Assembly: GCA_035556555.1 (NCBI GenBank) | Contig: DATMES010000027.1 | Coordinates: 1 to 64,000, forward strand | Source: Frankiaceae bacterium | GTDB taxonomy: Bacteria; Actinomycetota; Actinomycetes; BP-191 | Reading direction: 5' to 3' | DNA length: 64,000 nt | Part shown: positions 16,614 to 22,760 of the stretch, piece by piece | Layout: each line of letters starts with the position of its first letter | Position numbering within the stretch: the first letter of the stretch is position 1 | Made by a program: the position numbers and the translations under genes | Notes under the pieces: generated by a model | Database searches by the model: none | What the model was told of the DNA's origin: nothing | The model's input: only the letters and a program-made list of their open reading frames with translations

Positions 16614-16622
16614 CCGCGGGGG

Positions 16623-16817
16623 TCAGCCCTCGGGCAGCAGGTCCGTGACCCTGTCGATGAGGAACGGCGGCCAGTCCTCGGGGTAGCAGGGGTACATGAC
16701 GCACTCGTAGCAGTGGTGCGGGTGCTCCTCGCAGTCGTTGTGCGCCGACGCGGGGGCGAACGAGCTCAGGGCACCGACGGCGAGCGCCGCCGCGGCCAGG
16801 ACGCGGGTCATGCGCAT
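16623..16817 (-). CDS. Small secreted peptide with CVxYPCY motif
   Basis: A 64-residue precursor. The signal peptide spans residues 1-26 (MRMTRV start, Ala/Leu core, ASA site). The mature peptide begins HNDCEEHPHHCYECVMYPCY and has four cysteines, a His/Glu-rich start and an acidic C-terminus. The CVMYPCY core matches CVTYPCY of the peptide encoded at 18132-18329, two genes upstream in the same orientation, although the rest differs. The ATG at 16817 has an AGGAGAT Shine-Dalgarno at optimal spacing and a CCCCTAC leader. It lies 29 bases after the stop of the subtilase gene, so it is probably the third gene of that operon. The His/Cys density would permit metal binding. Function unknown. Confidence 0.65.
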   Translation of the reverse strand: MRMTRVLAAAALAVGALSSFAPASAHNDCEEHPHHCYECVMYPCYPEDWPPFLIDRVTDLLPEG

Positions 16818-16846
16818 GGCAGGTGATCTCCTTACGGGGGTAGGGG

Positions 16847-18127
16847 CTACGACCATACTTGAGCGCGCAGGGCCTCCGAGGCGGCGTAGAACGGTTCCTC
16901 CTGGGGCCGCGCGGGCAGCGGCTTGCGGCCGAGCACGACGTCCACGGCGGCGCCGAGTGTGTGCTCGCTGACCTCGCCGTAGCCCATCTTGGCGTACGGG
17001 CCCGCGGCGGCCTGCGGGACGCAGTCGGCGCCGCCGGTGCCGTCGAACTTCGACGCGTGCGACATCGGGTCGGCTGTCTTGCGGACGACCTCGTGCACCT
17101 CGGCGGACGTCAGCTTGCCGTCCGCGAGCGGCCCGCTCTTCGGGCGCTTGGAGGACGGCACGGTGACGAGCGCGCCGCCGCTGACGCTCCCGGTGTACGA
17201 CACCGCGCGGCGGACGCGCAGCAGCAGCTCGGCGACGTACCCGCTGATCCGCGGCGACGCGCTGGACGTGCCGGAGAACGACCCCGTGCCGTACCCCGTC
17301 GACACCGCGGACGGGGTGCCCATGCCGTCGGAGACGACGTGCGGGTCGGGGTTGGAGAACGTCGTGTAGCCGCAGTTGTCGTTGGCGCCGGCCACGAGCA
17401 CGCCGGGCGGGCCCGCGTGCGGGCTGGTCTCGGTCGGCTCGCCGTAGAAGTTGCCGCCGGCGGAGACGACGACCTTGCCCTTGGAGAGGGCGTACGCCAC
17501 GGCCTCGGGGTAGCCGGGGAACTGCGGCGTCGTCGGCCCGGCCGCGGGCGCGGGGTTCTGGATGTTGGTGTGGATGACGTCGATCCACGGCTGGTCGGCG
17601 GCCCAGCGGAGCAGGTCGGCGTTGGACCGGTAGACCTCGCTGCCGCCGTCGGCGGTGCGGTCGACGATGACGACGTACGCGTCGGGGGAGAAGCCGAGCC
17701 CGGCCCCGGCGATCTGGCTCGACGCCGCCGACCCGTGCGAGTTGGTGCTGCCCGCCGGGTCGAACACGGGCACCTTGTCGGTGGGGTGCGCGATGGCGCC
17801 GATGATGTTGGTGCCGGGGACGTACGTCAGGTTGTCGCCGAAGCGCTCCAGCGCCTTCTCGGAGGCCGCGACGTCCTTCTCGAACGACGTCCCGAACCGC
17901 AGCGAGACCGCCCGCGCGCTCCGCGGGTAGCCGGGGATGAACGCCGACGGGTGGCGTCGCTCGGCGCGGCGCCAGGTCGGGTGGAACGGGTTGCCGCCGG
18001 TGTCGAGCGTCGCGACGACGACGTGCGCCTTGACCGGTGCGGGACGGTTCAGCGCCTGCGTCGGCGGCGCGGCCGTCACCGCCCCGAGGAGACCCAGGGC
18101 GGTGACGACGGCGCGGCGACGGCTCAT
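16847..18127 (-). CDS. Secreted atypical S8 subtilase
   Basis: A 426-residue exported subtilase with a signal peptide (residues 1-25). Triad residues are Asp in VVATLDTGGNP, His in STNSHGSAASS and Ser in FSGTSSASPRIS; the oxyanion region reads VSAGGNF. The usual GHGTH and GTSMAxP motifs are altered, marking a divergent subfamily. It shares xPGTNIIGAI and PWIDVI with the subtilase at 12126-13733. There is no propeptide. The start lies only four bases after the stop of one CVTYPCY peptide gene, and a CVMYPCY peptide gene follows 29 bases downstream. The protease may therefore process or be modulated by the peptides; this is inferred from the operon alone. Confidence 0.82.
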   Translation of the reverse strand: MSRRRAVVTALGLLGAVTAAPPTQALNRPAPVKAHVVVATLDTGGNPFHPTWRRAERRHPSAFIPGYPRSARAVSLRFGTSFEKDVAASEKALERFGDNLTYVPGTNIIGAIAHPTDKVPVFDPAGSTNSHGSAASSQIAGAGLGFSPDAYVVIVDRTADGGSEVYRSNADLLRWAADQPWIDVIHTNIQNPAPAAGPTTPQFPGYPEAVAYALSKGKVVVSAGGNFYGEPTETSPHAGPPGVLVAGANDNCGYTTFSNPDPHVVSDGMGTPSAVSTGYGTGSFSGTSSASPRISGYVAELLLRVRRAVSYTGSVSGGALVTVPSSKRPKSGPLADGKLTSAEVHEVVRKTADPMSHASKFDGTGGADCVPQAAAGPYAKMGYGEVSEHTLGAAVDVVLGRKPLPARPQEEPFYAASEALRAQVWS

Positions 18128-18131
18128 GGCA

Positions 18132-18329
18132 CTAGCGCGGCGTGCAGGTACGGCGCTCGGCGTCCTCCGGCCACACGCAGACGACGACGGGCGTCGGCTG
18201 GTAGCAGGGGTACGTCACGCAGACGACCGGCTCCTGGAACTCCACGGAGACCGGGACGGCGATCTCGGAGGCCTGCGCGGGGACGGCGGTGGCGAGGGCG
18301 GCGAAGACGCCGGCGAGGACGAGGCGCAT
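18132..18329 (-). CDS. Small secreted peptide with CVxYPCY motif, first gene of subtilase operon
   Basis: A 65-residue precursor. Residues 1-20 are a signal peptide ending at AQA. The mature part has four cysteines in VVCVTYPCYQP and VVCVWPEDAERRTC. The CVTYPCY core is nearly the same as in the peptide at 16623-16817. The ATG at 18329 is preceded by a CTGGAG Shine-Dalgarno and a TCCCTAC leader. The stop lies four bases before the start of the subtilase gene. The gene heads a peptide-protease-peptide transcription unit. I know of no described family with this motif. Confidence 0.65.
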   Translation of the reverse strand: MRLVLAGVFAALATAVPAQASEIAVPVSVEFQEPVVCVTYPCYQPTPVVVCVWPEDAERRTCTPR

Positions 18330-18400
18330 GAACGCTCCAGACGGGGAGGGGTAGGGACTGAATGTCCGTTTCGACGCGCCGGGCGCGGTGACCTGCCGGG

Positions 18401-19243
18401 TCAGGGCAGGCGGCGTACGACGTCGTCCAGGCTGAGATGCCTCGCCGCCTCGGGCGTCTCCGCGCCGAGCGGGGTCGCGGCCACCCGCTCCCACACCAGC
18501 GCGACGGCCTCGAACAGCTCGGGTCCCAGCCCCGCCGCCTCCTGCGTGGCGGCGATCTCGCGCATCTCGCCGACGTAGCGGTGCGCCTTGGCCGCCGATG
18601 CGCCGAGGAACGGCCCGAGCCGCTCGACGAGGTCGGGGAACTCCCTGCGCAGGTCCTCGACGACGAGGTCGCGGACGCCGTTGCGCTCTGCCGCCGCGAC
18701 GGCGTGCAGCAGCAGCGCGGCGAGGCCCTTGTAGACGCTGGCGGTGCTCATCTTCACGGCGCTCGCGGCGCCGGGCGGACCCGGCACGACGACGGGGTCG
18801 AGCCGCGGGTGCCCGAGCGCCACGATCTCGCCGGCCCGCTCGCCGCTGAGGTAGACGCGGGTGCTGCCGGTGTCCGGCGGCCCGCCGGAGATCGACCCGT
18901 CCACGAACGCGAGGTCCCCGAGTGCCTCCCGGACGCGCGCGACGGTCGCGGGGGAGACGGCGTTGAGGTCGGCGACGAGCGGCCGGGAGCCGGTGCGGTC
19001 GGCGGCCGCGCGGACCGCGACCGCGACGGCGTACGCCTCGCCCGGTGGGACGACGCTGACGACGACGTCCGAGGCGCCGACGACGTCGTCGAGGGAGGGC
19101 AGGTGCTCGAGGCCGTACGCCAGCGCCCTGGTCCGCTCGGAACGCCCCGCCAGCGTCGCGACGACCCGCGCGCCTGCCTCCGCCCAGCCCCGACCCAGGG
19201 CGGAGCCCATCGCGCCCGGGCTCACGACGCCGACGGTGGTCAC
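18401..19243 (-). CDS. NAD(P)-binding beta-hydroxyacid dehydrogenase-like protein
   Basis: A 280-residue protein of the 6-phosphogluconate/beta-hydroxyacid dehydrogenase superfamily. The N-terminal GVVSPGAMGSALGRG is a Rossmann-type dinucleotide site. DLNAVSPATV and FVDGSISGGPP correspond to the conserved substrate-binding loop, and VKMSTASVYKGLAAL holds the presumed catalytic Lys helix. The C-terminal half is all-helical. The motifs fit the group annotated as DUF1932-type phosphogluconate dehydrogenases, but the substrate is unknown. The GTG start at 19243 overlaps the stop of the upstream MmcQ/YjbR gene by four bases (GTGA), so the two are translationally coupled. Confidence 0.75.
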   Translation of the reverse strand: MTTVGVVSPGAMGSALGRGWAEAGARVVATLAGRSERTRALAYGLEHLPSLDDVVGASDVVVSVVPPGEAYAVAVAVRAAADRTGSRPLVADLNAVSPATVARVREALGDLAFVDGSISGGPPDTGSTRVYLSGERAGEIVALGHPRLDPVVVPGPPGAASAVKMSTASVYKGLAALLLHAVAAAERNGVRDLVVEDLRREFPDLVERLGPFLGASAAKAHRYVGEMREIAATQEAAGLGPELFEAVALVWERVAATPLGAETPEAARHLSLDDVVRRLP

Positions 19244-19593
19244 GGCGTCATCGGCGACGCGTCGTACGCCGCCGCGACCTTCTTGGGCACGCACATCCGC
19301 CACGCGTCGGTGACCAGCTCGCGCAGCTCGTCGTCGCCCAGCGCGGCGAGGCGCGCCCTGACCCACTGGTAGCGCTCGTCGGCGGGCAGCGGCGGCAGGA
19401 ACTTGTCCGGGTCCGAGGCGACGAGGGCGTCGCGCTCGTCGCGCGGGTACGCGAAGCCCATGACCTGCTCGTCGCGGGACAGGGCGGCGTAGACGATCGA
19501 GCCGATCCGGAACTTCACCCGGTCGCGGACGAGATGTTCGGACGTGCGCGGCAGCGCGAGCGCGATGCGGCGTACGTCCTCGGCTGTCGCCAT
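19240..19593 (-). CDS. MmcQ/YjbR family protein
   Basis: A 117-residue protein with the MmcQ/YjbR double-wing DNA-binding-like fold. It has an early ATAEDVRRIALALP helix, FRIGSIVYAAL, MGFAYPRDERDALVASDPDKF, and a closing segment RYQWVRARLAAL followed by a C-terminal helix with AWRMCVPKK. Family members are small cytoplasmic proteins of unclear function. The ATG at 19593 fits the family start. The stop overlaps the start of the downstream dehydrogenase gene. Confidence 0.8.
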   Translation of the reverse strand: MATAEDVRRIALALPRTSEHLVRDRVKFRIGSIVYAALSRDEQVMGFAYPRDERDALVASDPDKFLPPLPADERYQWVRARLAALGDDELRELVTDAWRMCVPKKVAAAYDASPMTP

Positions 19594-19693
19594 GACGGCG
19601 ATTGTGCCCGCCGCCGGGTCGGACCCGTGCGTTCCTTGCAGGTCAGCCGCCGGTCTCGAGCGTGCTGATCTTCGAGGAAAGCGGGAGGGCGCG

Positions 19694-19855
19694 CTAGTTG
19701 CAGACCCGGTCGCTGAGGCAGTCGAGGCCGGAGTACGGCGTCGTGATGCAGTTCTGCGTGAAGCAGAGGAGCCCCGTCGCGCCGGCGACGACGACCTCCA
19801 TGTCCGCGGTGGACAGCTCGGCGAGGACTTCCTTGCTGAGGGACAGCTTGCGCAT
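19694..19855 (-). CDS. RiPP-like precursor peptide (LxLxKExLxEL leader)
   Basis: A 53-residue peptide read directly from the sequence. The leader begins MRKLSLSKEVLAELSTADME and runs into VVVAGA, close to the double-glycine-type boundary of class I lanthipeptide-like leaders. The presumed core is about 27 residues with four Cys and several Thr/Ser (LLCFTQNC, GLDCLSDRVCN). Four other peptides in this window (40539-43479) share this leader form. The ATG at 19855 has GGAG at good spacing and a CTCCCTAC leader. No dehydratase, cyclase, protease or transporter gene for maturation lies in the window. The identification rests on leader similarity and Cys/Thr/Ser content. Confidence 0.62.
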   Translation of the reverse strand: MRKLSLSKEVLAELSTADMEVVVAGATGLLCFTQNCITTPYSGLDCLSDRVCN

Positions 19856-19900
19856 GAGGGCGCTCCAGGCTCGTAGGGAGGACCGGATCGTACGCGCCGC

Positions 19901-20371
19901 CTAGCCCGCCTTGCCCGGGTGCCCGGGGGAGAGCAGGCCGCGGCGGCGGGCCTCCTTGACCCAGCGCTGCGCCGTCGTGATCGGCACGTTGTTGGCGGTT
20001 GCCAGCTCGGACACAGGGCGCGAGCTCGACGTGACGAGCGTGCGGTACGCCGCGGCGATGGAGTCGTAGAACGCGTCGGGGTAGCCGCGGACGGCGTTGC
20101 TGCGCAGCGAGTCCGGGATGCGCGCGGCGGTGGGCTTACGGCCCGGGGGGCCCGCGGTGTGGCCGAGCTGCGCGTTGGCGGCGGCCTCGATGCGGCCGAT
20201 CGGGATCGAGCGCAGCACCTCGGCGGAGATCGGCCCGTCGACCTGGAGCCCGTCCACGCGCAGGCGGCCGTCGTCGCGCGCCGCGAAGCGCACGCGGACG
20301 GTCGTCGACTCCGGCGTGTCGCCCACCCAGGCGTACCAGCCGTCGTCGAGCACACGGAAGCGGGCGGCCAT
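19901..20371 (-). CDS. Helix-turn-helix protein, actinobacterial
   Basis: A 156-residue protein. The N-terminal half is beta-rich and Arg-containing (FRVLDDGWYAWVGD and VRVRFAARDDGRLRVDGL). The C-terminal half contains a helix-turn-helix: ELATANNVPITTAQRWVKEARRRGLL, between residues 120 and 148, reads as a recognition helix preceded by a GRKPTAARIP linker. Similar proteins in actinobacteria are annotated only as HTH proteins; their targets are unknown to me. The gene is divergent from the flotillin gene. A 24-bp palindrome lies in the 140-bp gap, so it may bind there. Confidence 0.65.
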   Translation of the reverse strand: MAARFRVLDDGWYAWVGDTPESTTVRVRFAARDDGRLRVDGLQVDGPISAEVLRSIPIGRIEAAANAQLGHTAGPPGRKPTAARIPDSLRSNAVRGYPDAFYDSIAAAYRTLVTSSSRPVSELATANNVPITTAQRWVKEARRRGLLSPGHPGKAG

Positions 20372-20407
20372 GAAGGAACTGTACGGCGTGCCCGTCCGTG
20401 TGTCTTG

Positions 20408-20468
20408 TTGCGCGAACCCAGACCTCTCGATACGCTGACCAAGACGTCTGAATAGGCCTATCCAGACG
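20408..20468 (+). promoter_or_regulatory. Flotillin promoter with overlapping operator palindrome
   Basis: A -35-like TTGCGC (20408-20413) and a -10-like TACGCT (20431-20436) are spaced by 17 bases. Just downstream of the expected start site lies a 24-bp palindrome (20445-20468) of the form CGTCTG-N12-CAGACG, with an inner ATAGGCCTAT core and a single mismatched pair. The position suits repression of the flotillin gene at 20512, or control of both divergent genes. Confidence 0.5.
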
Positions 20469-20511
20469 CAACCGACCCTCGGGTGAGAGCCCGGGCGGAA
20501 AGAGAGAGGGC

Positions 20512-22554
20512 ATGAACCCGCTCGTCGTCACCATCGGAGTGTTCGTCGCGCTGACGCTCGCCGTGGTGCTCAAGTCGATCCACCGCATCGGGCCGACCCA
20601 GGTCGGGCTCGTCAACAAGCGGCTGGGCCTGAAGAAGCTGGAGGAGGACAACCCGATCGCCCTGCGCGGCGAGGCCGGCTACCAGGCCACGCTGCTGATG
20701 CCGGGGCTGCGCTTCAAGCTGTGGCCGATCTACGGCGTGAGCCGCTTCCCCTGGGTGCAGGTGCCCGCCGGCGAGGTCGGCGTCGTGCTCGCCCAGGTCG
20801 GCGAGCCGCTGCCCATCGGCAACAAGAGCGCGTACTACCGGCCTGAGTTCGGCAACTTCTCGGACGTCGCGGCGTTCCTCACCGGCGGCGGGCAGAAGGG
20901 CGTGCAGCGTCCCGTGCTGCCTCCGGGCACGCTCGTCCCGATCCACCCGGTGGCGTTCGTCGTCATCACCTCACGCGAGGTGTTCGGCCTGCCGGTCGCA
21001 CCGGAGCTCGGCGCACTGGCGCACGACGGGCGGCTCATCGCGGAGTCGTTCGGCCTCGGCGCCGACGACCTCGAGGTCCTCGTCATCGCCCCGCACGGCG
21101 ACACCGACGTCATCGGCCTCGTCACGACGCTGGAGGGCTCGCCGCTCGACAAGGGCGACATCGCCTCGCGCCTCGGCGGCTTCGACGACATCGCCGAGAT
21201 GGAGGAGGAGGGCGGCGCCAACGACGCCGAGCTCATCGACGTCCTCCTCGGTTCGAAGAACGACCTCCACAACAACTACCAGGACTTCCAGGCGTTCCTC
21301 GAGAACGGCGGCCGCATCGGCCTGCAGCACGACCCGCTGCTGTACGGCGCGTACCTGCTGAACCCGTTCCTCGTCCGCGTCGAGATGGTGCCGATGCTCG
21401 TCGTCAACCAGGGCGAGGTCGCGGTCATCAAGGGCTTCGTCGGCCTGCCGACGCTGGACACGTCAGGGGTGGAGTTCAAGTTCGGCTCGATCGTGCGGCC
21501 AGGGCACCGCGGCATCTGGCAGGAGCCGCTGCGGACCGGCAAGTACGCCATCAACCCGCGCGTCTACGCCGCCGAGATCGTGCCGACGTTCATCCTCACG
21601 CTGAACTGGGCCAACGCGAACAGCGAGGCGCACGACCTCGACACGCGACTCGAGTCGATCGTCGGCAAGAGCCGCGAGGGCTTCGTCTTCACCATCGACC
21701 TGCAGGTGCAGATCCACGTCTCCGACACCAAGGCGCCGAAGGTCATCTCGATGGTCGGCACCATGCTCAACCTCGTCAACGAGGTGCTGCAGTCGGCGGT
21801 CGGCAACCACTTCCGCAACACGCTGCAGGACCTCGAGGCGGTGCGCTTCATCGAGACGCGGCAGGAGGTCCAGCGCTCGGCGTTCGAGGCGGTGCGCGAG
21901 TACCTGATGGCGTACGACGTCGAGACGCGCGGCGTCTACATCCAGGACGTCGTGTTCCCCGAGGAGCTGGTCGAGGTGCTGACCCGCAGGGAGATCGCCA
22001 ACCAGGAGCGCGCGACGTACACCGAGCAGCAGCGCGCGGAGACGGCGCGCGTCGAGATGGAGAAGGCGCGCGGCACCGCCGACATGCAGGCCGAGCTGGC
22101 CAGCGCCCAGGTGTCGGTCGCGATCAGCAAGAACCAGGCGCAGGCGCGCGAGGCGGCGGCGGGCGGCGAGGCGGCGTACGTCCGGCTCACCGGCCAGGCC
22201 GAGGCCGACCGGCGCCAGGCGATCGGTCTCGCGGAGGCGAAGGCGCAGGAGGCGCTGGGGCTGGCGAGGGCCGCCGGCTTCGACGCGCAGCGCGACGCGA
22301 TCGGCGAGCTGCCGACGGCGCTGGTGGCGGTGGCCGGCGCGATCGCCGAGGGCCACATCGACATCATGCCGGAGGTCCTCGTGACCGGCGGCGGTGCGGT
22401 CGACGGGCTCGCGGCGACGGTCATGAACACGCTGCGCGGCAGCCTTCCCCCGGCTCCGAAGGCCCCGGCTCCGAAGCCGCCGCGCGTCGAGGAGGCGCCC
22501 GCGGCGGGGAAGCCGCGGAAGGCGCCGGCGAAGCGGCCCGGCAAGGCCGCCTGA
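20512..22554 (+). CDS. Flotillin-like SPFH-domain membrane protein
   Basis: A 680-residue flotillin-type protein. An N-terminal membrane helix (residues 3-20) leads into an extended SPFH/Band 7 region (about 25-450). A long Ala/Glu/Gln coiled coil follows (EIANQERATYTEQQRAETAR onward to about 600), and then a Pro/Lys/Ala-rich tail. Flotillins scaffold ordered membrane domains in bacteria. At 680 residues it is longer than typical flotillins (about 500). The extra length lies in the SPFH region (an insert with FLTGGGQKGVQRPVLPPGT) and the basic tail. The ATG at 20512 is preceded by AGAGAGAGGG. It is a single-gene unit ended by the hairpin at 22604-22643. Confidence 0.85.
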   Translation: MNPLVVTIGVFVALTLAVVLKSIHRIGPTQVGLVNKRLGLKKLEEDNPIALRGEAGYQATLLMPGLRFKLWPIYGVSRFPWVQVPAGEVGVVLAQVGEPLPIGNKSAYYRPEFGNFSDVAAFLTGGGQKGVQRPVLPPGTLVPIHPVAFVVITSREVFGLPVAPELGALAHDGRLIAESFGLGADDLEVLVIAPHGDTDVIGLVTTLEGSPLDKGDIASRLGGFDDIAEMEEEGGANDAELIDVLLGSKNDLHNNYQDFQAFLENGGRIGLQHDPLLYGAYLLNPFLVRVEMVPMLVVNQGEVAVIKGFVGLPTLDTSGVEFKFGSIVRPGHRGIWQEPLRTGKYAINPRVYAAEIVPTFILTLNWANANSEAHDLDTRLESIVGKSREGFVFTIDLQVQIHVSDTKAPKVISMVGTMLNLVNEVLQSAVGNHFRNTLQDLEAVRFIETRQEVQRSAFEAVREYLMAYDVETRGVYIQDVVFPEELVEVLTRREIANQERATYTEQQRAETARVEMEKARGTADMQAELASAQVSVAISKNQAQAREAAAGGEAAYVRLTGQAEADRRQAIGLAEAKAQEALGLARAAGFDAQRDAIGELPTALVAVAGAIAEGHIDIMPEVLVTGGGAVDGLAATVMNTLRGSLPPAPKAPAPKPPRVEEAPAAGKPRKAPAKRPGKAA

Positions 22555-22603
22555 GAACGCGCGCGCGGGTCCCGTCCGGGGGGAGGGCCCGCGCGCGCCC
22601 CGG

Positions 22604-22643
22604 GGGACGGGGCCCTGCCCGGAGGGGAGCGGGGCCCCGTCCC
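22604..22643 (+). terminator. Intrinsic terminator hairpin
   Basis: A perfect 12-bp GC-rich stem (22604-22615 with 22632-22643) encloses a 16-base loop, 50 bases after the flotillin stop codon. The rest of the gap up to 22760 shows no convincing gene. Confidence 0.7.
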
Positions 22644-22760
22644 TACGTTCTACGACACGGCGGCGCAGAGCGGGCAGCGAGTCCAGACGACGGGCACCTT
22701 GCGCATGAGAGCGCGCCGTCGGCCTCGGCCGTCCCCGGTGGGACGCGATGCTTGTCCCGT

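Noticed and set aside
22650-22706. Tiny leftward ORF of 18 residues (MRKVPVVWTRCPLCAAVS)
   Set aside because: It starts like the precursor peptides (MRK) and has a CxxC, but it lacks leader, core length and Shine-Dalgarno. It is probably chance.
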